Shown: positions 33,849 through 42,938, counted from the stretch's first letter. The stretch is 64,000 bases of DNA from Bradyrhizobium sp. AUGA SZCCT0158 (GCF_018130065.1 NZ_JAFCME010000012.1:62001-126000), one strand, 5' to 3'. The notes: generated by a model not told the origin, from the sequence alone. Numbers and translations are program-made.

Positions 33849-35393
33849 CTAAATCTTCCTCCCCGCCCGCTCCCAATAGGGATCGCGCAGGCGGCGCTTG
33901 AAGATCTTGCCGGAATCCTCGCGCGGCAGCTTGGTCTGGATTTCGACGTGCTTGGGCACCTTGTAGTCAGCCAGTGACTTCTTGAGCTCGGCGCGGACCG
34001 CGGCGACGTCGAGCGTCACGCCCGGCTGCGGCTCCACGACAGCCATCAACGCTTCGCCAAACTCCTCGTCGGGAATGCCGAACACCGCGCAGTCATGGAC
34101 GCCGGGCACGGCGTGCAGCGCGGCTTCGATCTCGGCGGGGTAGATGTTGACCCCGCCCGAAATCACCATGTCGCGCTTGCGGTCGCAGATGAAGACATAG
34201 CCGTCCTGATCGATATACCCGACATCGCCCGAGGTAATGAATCCCTCGCGGTCGATCTCGGAACGCTTCTCCGGCTTGTTGTGATAGGTGAAATCCGGAT
34301 TGCCTGAAATCCGCGAATAGATTTCGCCGATCTCGCCCGGCGGCAGCACGCGCCCGTCATCGCCGATGAAGCGCAGTTCAGCGCCCGGCGATATCTTGCC
34401 GACGGTGCCGGGCTTCTTCAGCGCGTCCTCCGAATTGGCAAAGGTGACGGCGCCTGACTCGGTCGAGCCGTAGAATTCGTAGATCACCGGCCCCCACCAT
34501 TCGATCATCGCGCGCTTGACGTCGGCCGGACAGGGCGCGGCGGCGTGGATGATGTGTCGCAGCGAGGACATGTCATATTTCCTGCGCACGGCCTCCGGCA
34601 GCTTCATCAGGCGGATGAACATGGTCGGCACCATGAATATCGTGTCGACCCGCTCCGTTTCGATCAGCCGCAAAAATTCCTCGGGCTCGAAGCGCGGCAT
34701 CAATATCAGCGCGCCACCAAGCCGCCCGGCGCGCAGGCCGAACGAGTTCGGCGCGGAGTGATACAGTGGTCCCGGCAGGATCGTGCGCGCGCCCGGCTTG
34801 AGGCCGTAAATCATCGCCCGCATGGCTTCGGCGTTGGCAGACTGCGCGGGCGTCGGCGCAAAGCGGCGCACGCCCTTCGGGTGGCCCGTCGTGCCCGAAG
34901 TGTAGATCATGTTCTGCGGCTGCGGTACCACCGGCCCGTCATAGCGCGATTGTTGCTGGAGCCAGGATTCGAAGTCGATCGCGAAATCGGGCGTCGAGAG
35001 GTGATCGGGGTTGATCTTGTAGTTCGCCAAAATCTCCGGCGGCGTCGGCACGCTGAGCGCGGTGACGCCTGATGGAATCGCATCGCGCAATTGATGCAGC
35101 ATGTCGGCATGCGCGATCAGCACCGAAGTGCCGGAATCCTTCAGCACGTAGTTGATTTCCTCCGGCTTGAAATGCCAGTTCACGGGAACGCCGTAAGCGC
35201 CGAGCCGCATCGCGGCATAAGCGGCCTCGATGAAGGCGATGTCATTGCGCATCAGCATGCATACGCTGTCGCCCGGCTTGACGCCGAGCTGATGCAAGCC
35301 GCTGGCGATGCGGTCGGTGCGCTCGGCGACCTCGGGATGCTCGCGCCGGCGCTGGCCGCTGATGATGCCGAGGAAGGGGGATGATGTTGTCAT
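33849..35393 (-). CDS. Acyl-CoA synthetase (AMP-forming)
   Basis: ANL-superfamily acyl-CoA ligase of 514 residues, which activates a carboxylic acid to the CoA thioester through an acyl-adenylate. Core motifs are MIYTSGTTGHPKGVRR (P-loop-like), YEFYGSTESGAVTF (adenylate), TSGDVGYIDQDGYVFICDR and the catalytic-lysine end PREDSGKIFKRRLRDPYWE. Acid specificity cannot be told. The open frame runs upstream into a repeat; the ATG at MTTSSPF is the sensible start. The crotonase gene upstream is in the same direction, separated by a family E repeat. Confidence 0.9.
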   Translation of the reverse strand: MTTSSPFLGIISGQRRREHPEVAERTDRIASGLHQLGVKPGDSVCMLMRNDIAFIEAAYAAMRLGAYGVPVNWHFKPEEINYVLKDSGTSVLIAHADMLHQLRDAIPSGVTALSVPTPPEILANYKINPDHLSTPDFAIDFESWLQQQSRYDGPVVPQPQNMIYTSGTTGHPKGVRRFAPTPAQSANAEAMRAMIYGLKPGARTILPGPLYHSAPNSFGLRAGRLGGALILMPRFEPEEFLRLIETERVDTIFMVPTMFIRLMKLPEAVRRKYDMSSLRHIIHAAAPCPADVKRAMIEWWGPVIYEFYGSTESGAVTFANSEDALKKPGTVGKISPGAELRFIGDDGRVLPPGEIGEIYSRISGNPDFTYHNKPEKRSEIDREGFITSGDVGYIDQDGYVFICDRKRDMVISGGVNIYPAEIEAALHAVPGVHDCAVFGIPDEEFGEALMAVVEPQPGVTLDVAAVRAELKKSLADYKVPKHVEIQTKLPREDSGKIFKRRLRDPYWERAGRKI

Positions 35394-35429
35394 TGTCTTT
35401 TCCGATCTCTCGCCGGGTTTAAGGAAACT

Positions 35430-35529
35430 GTCATTCCGGGGCGTGCGCAGCACGAACTCCGATGTGCAATTGCACATCGGAGAATCTCGAGATTCCGGGT
35501 CTGGTGCTAGCGCACCATCCCGGAATGAC
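35430..35529. repeat. Palindromic repeat family E, copy 2, with AATT palindrome
   Basis: Outer ends GTCATTCCGGGGCG and CATCCCGGAATGAC. Inside is a 26-base perfect palindrome centred on AATT (35457-35482), containing GATGTGCAATTGCACATC. It lies between the crotonase and acyl-CoA synthetase genes. Confidence 0.9.
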
Positions 35530-35537
35530 AGCAAAAA

Positions 35538-36353
35538 TTATCCCGCATCCGCAAACTTCGGCGCCCGTTTCTCCAGATTGGCGCGCACGGCTTCCTGCTG
35601 GTTGGGCCCACCCATCAGCTTCATCTGCTCGACGGATTCGGCGAGCAATGCCGGGCCGGGATCGACGGACAGGTTGTTGAGCATGCGCTTGGCGGCGCGG
35701 ATCGCGTCGGGGCTCTTGCCGGCGATCTCACGCGCCACCTCGAAGGCCGCGGCGCGGGGGTCGTCGCAGATCCGCGTTGCAAGGCCATAGCTCATCGCTT
35801 CCTGCGCCGAGAAGATGCGCCCGGTGTACGTGAGATCGCGCAGGATATCGTCGCGTACCAGGCTGGCGAGGATCGGCGTGCCCGCCATATCAGGCACCAG
35901 GCCCCACTTGATTTCCATGATCGACATCCGCGCATCAGGGGTGAGGAAGCGCATGTCGGCGCCGAGTGCGAGCTGGAACCCGCCGCCGAAGGCGACGCCC
36001 TGAATTGCCGCAATCACCGGCACCGGAAGTTGCCGCCAGCCCCACACCGCCTGCTGTGGAAAATTGGCGAGGCCATGGGTGCGCGCCGAAAGGTCGCGCT
36101 TCTCGCCGCCGGCGATCCCGTTACCGCCCTGCTCCTTCATCGCGGCGAAGCGGCCCATATCGAGGCCGGCGCAGAACGACCGTCCTTCGCCGGACAATAC
36201 TACCGCCCGGACCCCTTTCTCATGCGCAAGTCGTTCAGTTGCAGCGACAATCGCCTCGAACATCGCGGCATCGAGCGCGTTCATTTTGTCGGCCCGCACC
36301 AGCCGGACGTCGGCAATGCCGTCCGAAATCGATATCGAAACGCGCTGCTCCAT
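35538..36353 (-). CDS. Crotonase/enoyl-CoA hydratase family protein
   Basis: Crotonase-fold protein of 271 residues. The oxyanion-hole segments are GRSFCAGLDMGRF (residues about 58-70) and GVAFGGGFQLALGADMRF. The active-site region reads SIMEIKWGLVPDMAGT, with a Glu at the first acid position and no Glu at the second, so isomerase or hydrolase chemistry is as likely as hydration. The C-terminal tail NLEKRAPKFAD is usual. GGAGGAG precedes the ATG. Divergent from the dienoyl-CoA-reductase-like SDR and followed by an acyl-CoA synthetase. Confidence 0.87.
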   Translation of the reverse strand: MEQRVSISISDGIADVRLVRADKMNALDAAMFEAIVAATERLAHEKGVRAVVLSGEGRSFCAGLDMGRFAAMKEQGGNGIAGGEKRDLSARTHGLANFPQQAVWGWRQLPVPVIAAIQGVAFGGGFQLALGADMRFLTPDARMSIMEIKWGLVPDMAGTPILASLVRDDILRDLTYTGRIFSAQEAMSYGLATRICDDPRAAAFEVAREIAGKSPDAIRAAKRMLNNLSVDPGPALLAESVEQMKLMGGPNQQEAVRANLEKRAPKFADAG

Positions 36354-36406
36354 GAGAATTCTCCTCCATTCGTTGTTATCGCTTTACAGAACGGCGTTGT
36401 CCGGAT

Positions 36407-36422
36407 TTAGTCAATCGACCAA
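36407..36422. promoter_or_regulatory. Imperfect palindrome in the crotonase/SDR divergent gap
   Basis: TTAGTC and GACCAA flank AATC, so five of six arm positions are complementary (TTAGTCAATCGACCAA). Position in a 98-base divergent gap suggests an operator for a TetR-type acyl-CoA regulator serving both genes. No such regulator gene is in the window. Confidence 0.3.
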
Positions 36423-36451
36423 TTAACAGCAATTCCTTTCAGGTGGAAACG

Positions 36452-37327
36452 ATGTTCAACGATCAGCTTCTCACCGGGCGACGCATTCTCGTGACCGGGG
36501 GCGGTACCGGCCTCGGCAAATCCATGGCAGCGCGATTCCTTGAGCTTGGCGCCGAGGTCCATATCTGCGGCCGTCGCAAGAGCGTGTGCGACGAGACCGC
36601 GACCGAATTGATGGACCTGCACGGCGGACGTGTGGTCAGCCACGGCGTCGATATCCGCAACGCGCTGGCGGTCGACGAGATGATCGAACAGATCTGGACC
36701 GGCGGTCCGCTCACCGATCTCATCAACAACGCCGCCGGCAATTTCGTCTCGCGCACCCAGGACCTGACGCCACGCGGCTTCGACGCGATTGCCAATATCG
36801 TGATGCACGGCACGTTCTATGTCACCCACGCTATCGGCCGCCGCTGGATTGCCGAGAAGCAGCGCGGCAATGTGGTGTCGATCACCGTGACTTGGGTCCG
36901 CAACGGTTCGCCCTATGTGGTGCCGTCGGCGATGAGCAAATCGGCGATCCATGCCATGACCATGTCGCTGGCGATGGAATGGGGACGCTATGGTATCCGT
37001 CTTAACACCATCGCACCCGGTGAAATTCCGACCGAAGGCATGAGCAAGCGTCTCAACCCGGGCGATGAACCCGGTGCACGCACCATCGCACGGAATCCGA
37101 TGGGACGCGTCGGCAAGATGGAAGAGTTGCAGAACCTTGCCGTGTTCCTGATCTCGGGCGGCTGCGACTGGATCAACGGTGAGACCATTGCGATGGACGG
37201 CGCACAGGCGCTGGCAACCGGCGGAAACTTCTACGAGCTGCGCGAGTGGTCCGATGCCGACTGGGAGCGCGCGCGGGATTCGATCAAGGCGCAGAACGAA
37301 AAAGACCGCGCGGCGCGGGGCGGGTAA
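36452..37327 (+). CDS. 2,4-dienoyl-CoA reductase-like SDR
   Basis: SDR of 291 residues close to the animal-type 2,4-dienoyl-CoA reductase. The nucleotide motif is TGGGTGLGK, followed by CGRRKS, whose arginines suggest NADPH. Instead of the usual Tyr-x3-Lys the active-site region reads PYVVPSAMSKSAIHAM, the DECR pattern in which the tyrosine is supplied elsewhere. LINNAAGNFV and MEWGRYGIRLNTIAPGEIPTEG also fit. It would remove conjugated double bonds during unsaturated acyl-CoA breakdown. AGGTGG acts as RBS for the chosen ATG; that region also contains an in-frame GTG three codons upstream. Confidence 0.85.
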   Translation: MFNDQLLTGRRILVTGGGTGLGKSMAARFLELGAEVHICGRRKSVCDETATELMDLHGGRVVSHGVDIRNALAVDEMIEQIWTGGPLTDLINNAAGNFVSRTQDLTPRGFDAIANIVMHGTFYVTHAIGRRWIAEKQRGNVVSITVTWVRNGSPYVVPSAMSKSAIHAMTMSLAMEWGRYGIRLNTIAPGEIPTEGMSKRLNPGDEPGARTIARNPMGRVGKMEELQNLAVFLISGGCDWINGETIAMDGAQALATGGNFYELREWSDADWERARDSIKAQNEKDRAARGG

Positions 37328-37335
37328 AACTCTAC

Positions 37336-37453
37336 GTCGTCCCGGCGAAGGCCGGGACCCATAGCCACCGTCGCCAATTGTTACGAAGGCGACTAACCGC
37401 ATCTCTTCACCGATGGGCCGCGGCGTATGGGTCCCGGCCTTCGCCGGGACGAC
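37336..37453. repeat. Palindromic repeat family A, copy 3
   Basis: GTCGTCCCGGCGAAGGCCGG at one end pairs with CCGGCCTTCGCCGGGACGAC at the other. The centre ends GATGGGCCGCGGCGTATGGG, as in copy 4. It starts 8 bases after the SDR stop codon. Confidence 0.9.
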
Positions 37454-37521
37454 GCTGCTTGTTTTTCGCGCGCGATACCGTCACACTCCTTGCAACTAAA
37501 ACAAGACACGACGGGAGAAAC

Positions 37522-39102
37522 ATGTCCGCCACACAAGCGCCGGCAAATCTTGCCGATATGGTGCGCGAGCGCGCCAGGAGCCGCGGCAATGCGCTGGTCT
37601 ATGAATTCGAGGGACGTCAGACCAGCTTCGCCGAATTCGACATCAAGACCAACCGCGTTGCGAATGCGCTTGTAGCGCTCGGCGTCAAGCCGGGCGAGCG
37701 CATCGCTTATCTCGGCAAGAACAGCGACATCTATTTCGAACTGTTGATGGGCGCGATGAAGGCCAATGTGGTGATGGCGCCGGTGAACTGGCGGCTCGCC
37801 GGGCCCGAGGTCGCGTTCATCGTCGCGGATTGCCGGGCGCCGGTGCTGTTCGTCGGACCGGAGTTCATCACGCAAGCCCGCAATATCAAGCCGCAGCTGC
37901 CTGACCTTCGCACCATCATCACCACCGAAGGCGGCGCGCCGGAATGGCCGGATTTTACGGTGTGGCGCGATGCGCAGAGCGGCGATGACCCCAAGGTGCC
38001 GATCAGCCCCAAGGACGTCGCGATCCAGCTCTATACGTCGGGCACGACAGGCAAGCCGAAGGGCGCGATGCTGTCGCATGCCAATTTCCTCAACCTGGTG
38101 CAGACCGGCAGCGAGGCCGAGAAGCCCGACTGGAACAAATGGTCGACCGACGACGTCTCGCTGGTGGCAATGCCGATCTTTCACATCGGCGGCTCCGGCT
38201 GGGGCGTGATGGGGCTCTATCATGGCGCCAAGGGCGTGATCGCGCGCGAGTTCGATCCCACCAAGGTGCTGGATTTCTTCGAACAGTCCGGCATCACCAA
38301 ATTGTTCATGGTGCCGGCCGCGATGCAGTTCGTGGTGCGGCAGCCGCGGGCGCGGCAGGTCGATTTCTCGCGGCTTAAATACATGCTCTACGGCGCCTCG
38401 CCGATACCGGCGGCGCTGCTGAAGGAATGCATCGAGGTCTTCAAATGCGGCTTCGTGCAGATGTACGGCATGACCGAAACGACAGGCACTATCGTGGCGC
38501 TGCCGCCGGAGGACCACATCGAAGGCCTCGACCGCATGCGCTCGGCCGGCAAGGCGCTGCCCGGCATCGAACTTGCTATCCTCGACGCCGACGGCACGCG
38601 GCTGCCGGTCGGTGAAGTCGGCGAGATCGCCACGCGTTCCGGCTCCAACATGGTCGGCTATTGGAACCTGCCGGAAGCCACCGCCAGGACGCTCGACCGC
38701 GACGGCTGGCTGCGCACCGGCGATGCCGGCTATATGGATAAGGATGGCTATCTCTACATCCACGACCGCATCAAGGACATGATCATCTCCGGCGGCGAGA
38801 ACATCTATCCCGCCGAAGTCGAGAGCGCGATCTGCGATCACCCTGACGTCGCCGAAGCCGCCGTGATCGGCATCCCCGACGACAAGTGGGGCGAAGCGGT
38901 CAAGGCGATCGTGGTGATGAAGCCGGGCAAGCAAGCTACTGCCACCGACATCATCAACTTCACCCGCGAACGCATCGCCGGCTTCAAGACACCGAAGTCG
39001 GTGGATTTTCTCGAAGCGCTGCCGCGCAATCCGTCGGGCAAGATTTTGCGGCGGAATTTGCGCGACCCGTATTGGACGGGGAAGGACCGGCAGGTGAATT
39101 GA
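37522..39102 (+). CDS. Long-chain-type acyl-CoA synthetase (AMP-forming)
   Basis: ANL-superfamily ligase of 526 residues. QLYTSGTTGKPKGAMLSH (near residue 175), QMYGMTETTG, LRTGDAGYMDKDGYLYIHDR and the C-terminal NPSGKILRRNLRDPYW with the catalytic lysine are all present. It is distinct from the other ligase in the region, so the two probably serve different acids or stages. GGGAGAAAC precedes the ATG; upstream in-frame sequence is repeat. The gene follows the dienoyl-CoA-reductase-like SDR with a family A repeat between them. Confidence 0.9.
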   Translation: MSATQAPANLADMVRERARSRGNALVYEFEGRQTSFAEFDIKTNRVANALVALGVKPGERIAYLGKNSDIYFELLMGAMKANVVMAPVNWRLAGPEVAFIVADCRAPVLFVGPEFITQARNIKPQLPDLRTIITTEGGAPEWPDFTVWRDAQSGDDPKVPISPKDVAIQLYTSGTTGKPKGAMLSHANFLNLVQTGSEAEKPDWNKWSTDDVSLVAMPIFHIGGSGWGVMGLYHGAKGVIAREFDPTKVLDFFEQSGITKLFMVPAAMQFVVRQPRARQVDFSRLKYMLYGASPIPAALLKECIEVFKCGFVQMYGMTETTGTIVALPPEDHIEGLDRMRSAGKALPGIELAILDADGTRLPVGEVGEIATRSGSNMVGYWNLPEATARTLDRDGWLRTGDAGYMDKDGYLYIHDRIKDMIISGGENIYPAEVESAICDHPDVAEAAVIGIPDDKWGEAVKAIVVMKPGKQATATDIINFTRERIAGFKTPKSVDFLEALPRNPSGKILRRNLRDPYWTGKDRQVN

Positions 39103-39104
39103 TC

Positions 39105-39190
39105 CGTCATTGCGAGCGCAGCGAAGCAATCCATATCGCGGCATAACGGATGGATGGATTGCTTCGTCGCTAACGCTCCTCGCAATGACG
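39105..39190. repeat. Palindromic repeat family D, copy 1
   Basis: CGTCATTGCGAGCGCAGCGA and AAGCAATCCAT form the left half; ATGGATTGCTTCGTCGC and CGCAATGACG form the right. It starts 2 bases after the acyl-CoA synthetase stop and ends 7 bases before the convergent acyl-CoA dehydrogenase stop. Confidence 0.9.
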
Positions 39191-39197
39191 GAAGCCC

Positions 39198-40472
39198 TCA
39201 ATGCTTCCCCGCCCCCATATACCCGAACAAAAATCCCGCCACTTTCCGCTTCTGGATTTCCTCGCTGCCTTCGGTGATGCGGTAGCGGCGGTGGTGGCGG
39301 TAGATGTGTTCGAACGGTTTGTGGCGCGAGTAGCCCATGCCGCCATGGACCTGCATGGCGCGGTCGGCGGCTTCGCAGCAGAGGCGATTTGCCCAGAAAT
39401 TGCACATCGAGACCCGGTCGGAAAGCGTGTGCTCGACCTCGGCCTGGGTCAGCTTGTCCATCTCCCACGCGGTCTTGCGGATCAACAGCCTCAGCATCTC
39501 GGCTTGCGTGGCCAGTTCCACCAGCGGCCACTGGATCGCCTGGTTCTCGGCCAGCGCCTTGCCGAACGGCTTTCGCTCGCGCGCGTATTTAACGCTTTCG
39601 TTGATGCAGTAGACCGCGGCGCCGAGCGAACTCGCCGCCTGCCGGATCCGGTTCTCGTGCACGAAGCATTGCGCCAGCGACAGGCCGCGGCCGACCTCGC
39701 CGAACAGCGCATCGTCAGGCACGAACACGTCGGTAAAGCTGACACGGGGGTGATCGGTCGGCATGTTGAAGGTCCACATATACTCCTCGACCTTTACGCC
39801 TTCAGCTTTGGCCGGCACCAGGAGGCAGGTGATGCCGCGCGCGTCGCCGTCATCGCCTGAGGTGCGGGCGAACAGCGCACAATGCGTCGCCACATGCATG
39901 CCCGTGGTCCACATCTTCTGGCCGTTGACGATCCAGCCCTTGACGTTGTCACGGGTCGCCGGCACCGCCCTTGTTTCCATATGCGTGGCGTCGGAGCCGT
40001 GCTCGGGTTCCGTGAGGCCAAAGGTGATGCGGTACTTTCCGGTGATCGAACCGTCGATCATCGCCTTCTGTTCGTCGGTGCCGTAGCGGTCGAGCATGGT
40101 CACGATCGGCAGATTGCCGACGATCGAATGCTCGTTCTGCAGATCGTTGTGCAAGCCCAATCCCTGGGATGCAAAGTGCTCGCGGATCACGGCCATCCAG
40201 AGGTTGGAACCGTCCTTGCCGCCGTAGCGTTTCGGGATAGCAAAGCGCAGATGTCCAGCGGCGTCGGCGAGGTTTTTCGCCTTGCGCAGCAGCGCTTCCC
40301 ATTCATGCCGCGGCAATCCGCCCATGTCGAAATCGGTGCGCGCCCATTCGCGGCGATGGTCGAAGAAGCGGATGTTGTCGTCGGCCTCTTCCAGCGGCTT
40401 GATCTCGCGCGCGATGAACTTGTCGAGTTCGTCGAGGTAAGCGACGAGGTCGGCGGGCAATGCAAAATCCAC
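39198..40472 (-). CDS. Acyl-CoA dehydrogenase
   Basis: FAD-dependent acyl-CoA dehydrogenase of 424 residues. ITFGLTEPEHGSDATHMETRA is the FAD/substrate segment near residue 150 (read in two parts: ITFGLTEPEHGS, DATHMETRA). QVHGGMGYSRHKPFEHIYRHHRRYRITEGSEEIQ near the C-terminus carries the usual catalytic Glu region. It belongs to the longer-N-terminus, ACAD10/11-related or FadE-like group. Translation starts at GTG after GGGAGAG. It is divergent from a crotonase gene across a 205-base gap free of repeats. Electrons would pass to ETF. Confidence 0.9.
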   Translation of the reverse strand: MDFALPADLVAYLDELDKFIAREIKPLEEADDNIRFFDHRREWARTDFDMGGLPRHEWEALLRKAKNLADAAGHLRFAIPKRYGGKDGSNLWMAVIREHFASQGLGLHNDLQNEHSIVGNLPIVTMLDRYGTDEQKAMIDGSITGKYRITFGLTEPEHGSDATHMETRAVPATRDNVKGWIVNGQKMWTTGMHVATHCALFARTSGDDGDARGITCLLVPAKAEGVKVEEYMWTFNMPTDHPRVSFTDVFVPDDALFGEVGRGLSLAQCFVHENRIRQAASSLGAAVYCINESVKYARERKPFGKALAENQAIQWPLVELATQAEMLRLLIRKTAWEMDKLTQAEVEHTLSDRVSMCNFWANRLCCEAADRAMQVHGGMGYSRHKPFEHIYRHHRRYRITEGSEEIQKRKVAGFLFGYMGAGKH

Positions 40473-40677
40473 GGCGGTCTCTCCCGAAAATGTCGTTTAT
40501 TGTGTTTAGTGGCTAGCCGGACCAGGCGGCGCATGTTCGATTAAGGTTGGAATACCCTGGCCAAGTCAAGCAACGGAATATCGCTTGTGACGCGCGGCTC
40601 GCTTGCGTAATTGAATGGGTTCCGGCGGCTGGCACCGCGCTATTATTCCTCGTCACAGAAAAACAGCGGGAGCGAAC

Positions 40678-41457
40678 ATGGATCTGAAATTCTCGAAAGT
40701 GACTCGCAAGGGTCCGATCACCATCATCACGTTGAACCGCCCCGAAGTGTACAATGCGCTGCATATCGATGCGCATTTTGAACTCAACAAGGTGTTCGAC
40801 GATTTCTCCGCCGATCCCGGCCAGTGGGTGGCGATCGTCACCGGCGCCGGCGACAAGGCCTTTTGTGCCGGCAACGATCTGAAATGGCAGGCGGCCGGCG
40901 GCAAGCGCGGCTGGGACAAGGGCGGCTTTGCCGGCCTCACCTCGCGGTTCGACTGCGACAAGCCGATCATCGCCGCCGTCAACGGCGTCGCGATGGGCGG
41001 CGGGTTCGAGATCGCGCTGGCCTGCGACCTCATCATCGCTTCCGAGAACGCGACCTTCGCGCTGCCCGAACCGCGCGTCGGCCTCGCCGCGCTCGCCGGC
41101 GGCGTGCACCGGCTGCCGCGCCAGATCGGCATGAAGCGCGCCATGGGCATGATCCTGACCGCGCGCCACGTCTCGGCGAAAGAAGGTCTCGAACTCGGCT
41201 TCGTCAACGAAGTCGTCCCCGCCGGCGAAGCACTGGCCGCGGCCGAGCGCTGGGCCGAGACCATTGCCAAGAATTCGCCGATGTCGATCCGCGCCTCCAA
41301 GCAGGCGATCCAGAAGGGCATGGCGGTCTCGCTGGAACAGGCGATCGCCGAGCAGCGCGAATATCCGGCGGTGAAGGCGATGGCGGCCTCGCAGGATTAC
41401 ATCGAGGGACCGAAAGCGTTTTCGGAGAAGCGCGCACCGAAATGGCTGGGGAAATAA
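40678..41457 (+). CDS. Enoyl-CoA hydratase/isomerase family protein
   Basis: Crotonase of 259 residues. Oxyanion hole: DKAFCAGNDLKW and GVAMGGGFEIALACDLIIAS (each given in part). The active-site region PEPRVGLAALAGGVHRL keeps Glu at the first acid position but has Ala-Gly at the second, so classic hydration is not certain; carnitine-racemase-like members share this. C-terminal FSEKRAPKWLGK is family-typical. The start is ATG after AGCGGGAGC. Divergent from the acyl-CoA dehydrogenase, which may use the same promoter region. Confidence 0.88.
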   Translation: MDLKFSKVTRKGPITIITLNRPEVYNALHIDAHFELNKVFDDFSADPGQWVAIVTGAGDKAFCAGNDLKWQAAGGKRGWDKGGFAGLTSRFDCDKPIIAAVNGVAMGGGFEIALACDLIIASENATFALPEPRVGLAALAGGVHRLPRQIGMKRAMGMILTARHVSAKEGLELGFVNEVVPAGEALAAAERWAETIAKNSPMSIRASKQAIQKGMAVSLEQAIAEQREYPAVKAMAASQDYIEGPKAFSEKRAPKWLGK

Positions 41458-41472
41458 GGATCGCGCTATCCA

Positions 41473-41556
41473 CGTCATTGCGAGCGCAGCGAAGCAATCC
41501 ATCTATCCCCTTGCGGTGAGATGGATTGCTTCGTCGCTTCGCTCCTCGCAATGACG
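41473..41556. repeat. Palindromic repeat family D, copy 2
   Basis: Same arms as copy 1: CGTCATTGCGAGCGCAGCGA, AAGCAATCCAT, then ATGGATTGCTTCGTCGC and CGCAATGACG. It lies in a convergent gap. Confidence 0.9.
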
Positions 41557-41575
41557 GGGTGAGATTCTCGGCCAC

Positions 41576-41950
41576 TCACTTATTCCCCAACTCCCTCTTG
41601 TACGACGCATAATTCGGCTGATCGACGGCGAGCTTGTCCATCGTGGTTTGCCAGAGATGATCGGCCAGCCCCGGCGTTTGCAGATCGACCTCGCCGTTTG
41701 CAATTTTATCCGACAGCGCGCGGTTGAGGTCTACCAGCGCGCCGTCGATGCCGAGCAGTTGCTTGAGCCGCGCGGCTTCCGCGCTATCGCTATCGCCTTC
41801 CAGCGCCAGTTGCCGCGTCACCAAGTCGAGGCCGTTGATGGCGACGCGGAGCTTGAAGGCGTTGTGGCCCTTGATGGCGGGCGTGATCTCGTTGCGCAGA
41901 AAATCCGCGACCGCCTTGATCAGCTCGGTGGGTGTCGGTTCGTCCTGCAT
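41576..41950 (-). CDS. DUF6285 small protein (LvaB-like partner of the kinase)
   Basis: Protein of 124 residues, mostly helical. ELIKAVADFLRNEITPAIKG opens the chain (residues about 9-28), followed by FKLRVAINGLDLVTRQL and a C-terminal QPNYASYKRE. This fits DUF6285, found beside phosphotransferases of the ACAD10/11 type. In the Pseudomonas putida levulinate operon a small protein in the same position (LvaB) is required for the activity of the kinase LvaA. Here the gene begins one base after the kinase stop, so a kinase partner role is inferred from that arrangement. No catalytic motif is visible. Confidence 0.75.
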   Translation of the reverse strand: MQDEPTPTELIKAVADFLRNEITPAIKGHNAFKLRVAINGLDLVTRQLALEGDSDSAEAARLKQLLGIDGALVDLNRALSDKIANGEVDLQTPGLADHLWQTTMDKLAVDQPNYASYKRELGNK

Positions 41951-41951
41951 C

Positions 41952-42938
41952 TTATTTCCCCCTCGGGGCCAGCAGTCTCAGCAAATCGATTTCGGTCTCC
42001 GACGAACGCCGCCCGATCATCGCGCGCTCCATCGAATGATCGGGGCCCTGGCGAAACCGCTGCATCATGCCGCAGCACATGATGCCCCAGCGCAGCGTGC
42101 CCATCACTTCCCAGAACATCACGCGGTCGGGATCGGCCTTGCGCCCGGCCGCCTCATAGCCGGCGAACAGATCTTCGCGCGAACCAAAGCCCCCGACCGG
42201 CTTGTCGATCTCACCAAAGCGCCAGGAATTGACGCAGATCCAGCCGAGATCCTCCATTGGATCGCCGAAATGCGCCAGCTCCCAATCCAGCACGGCGCGG
42301 ACGCCGTCGGGCCCGATGATGAGGTTGCCGTGGCGGAAATCGCCGTGCACCAGCGTTACTTCCTTGGAAGGACCGGGATCGCGTTCGCGCAGCCAGCGCA
42401 GTGCCAGCTCGAACACCGGACGCGGCCGGCCAAAACTGCGATACTCGCGATCGAGATCGGCGATCTCCTTTGTCGCCGTCATCTCGCGCAGCTTTGGCAG
42501 TTTTGCCGCCGGCAAGCCGTGGATGCCCGCGACCACCCCACCAAGCTGGCGCGCCAGCATCGGGCGCGCCGGTGCGAATTGTTCGTCACGCAGAATTTTT
42601 CGCGCGATGGTTTCGCCCTCGATGCGTTGCATGATGAAGCCGGTGCCGAGTTCGTCCTCGGGCTTCAGGACATGCATCACGCGCGGCGACGGCAGGCCGG
42701 CATCGTGCGCCAGCTGCATCAGCGTCGCCTCGGCATCGAGCCCGGCGGCGCGGCCGGGTGACGCGCCATAGCCCGGCGGCGCGCGGCGCAGGATCGCGCC
42801 GACATTGCCGCTGGGATGCACGATGTCGAACGTCCAGGTCTCCTGGCTGGCGCCGCCGGAAAGCTTTGCCGCGCCAGTGACGCCGGTCGCGCCCGGATAC
42901 CAGGCGGCGACGCAGCGTCCGAGTTCGGCCTCGATCAT
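41952..42938 (-). CDS. Acyl-CoA-linked APH-fold phosphotransferase (LvaA / ACAD10-11 N-domain type)
   Basis: Kinase-like protein of 328 residues with the aminoglycoside phosphotransferase fold. Catalytic loop LVHGDFRHGN (His198, Asp200, Asn205) and metal motif LDWE (Asp218) are intact; GGASQETW is the nucleotide-binding loop and the FIMQRIEGE hinge follows. The C-terminal WEVMGTLRWGIMC matches the kinase domain of human ACAD10/ACAD11 and bacterial LvaA, which phosphorylate 4-hydroxyacyl-CoAs. Antibiotic resistance is not suggested. It overlaps the upstream PaaG-like isomerase gene by four bases (ATGA) and is followed directly by the DUF6285 gene. Confidence 0.88.
   Translation of the reverse strand: MIEAELGRCVAAWYPGATGVTGAAKLSGGASQETWTFDIVHPSGNVGAILRRAPPGYGASPGRAAGLDAEATLMQLAHDAGLPSPRVMHVLKPEDELGTGFIMQRIEGETIARKILRDEQFAPARPMLARQLGGVVAGIHGLPAAKLPKLREMTATKEIADLDREYRSFGRPRPVFELALRWLRERDPGPSKEVTLVHGDFRHGNLIIGPDGVRAVLDWELAHFGDPMEDLGWICVNSWRFGEIDKPVGGFGSREDLFAGYEAAGRKADPDRVMFWEVMGTLRWGIMCCGMMQRFRQGPDHSMERAMIGRRSSETEIDLLRLLAPRGK

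Noticed and set aside
37393-39531. 712-codon minus-strand open frame opposite the acyl-CoA synthetase
   Set aside because: Antisense shadow of a gene with complete ligase motifs; it also runs through two intergenic repeats.
40629-40645. TGGCAC-like sigma-54 promoter before the crotonase gene
   Set aside because: TGGCAC is followed at the right distance by TATTA rather than the needed TTGCA-type box.
41952-42938. Aminoglycoside resistance phosphotransferase
   Set aside because: Motifs are of the APH fold, but the neighbourhood and C-terminal region match the acyl-CoA-linked ACAD10/11 and LvaA branch, not resistance enzymes.
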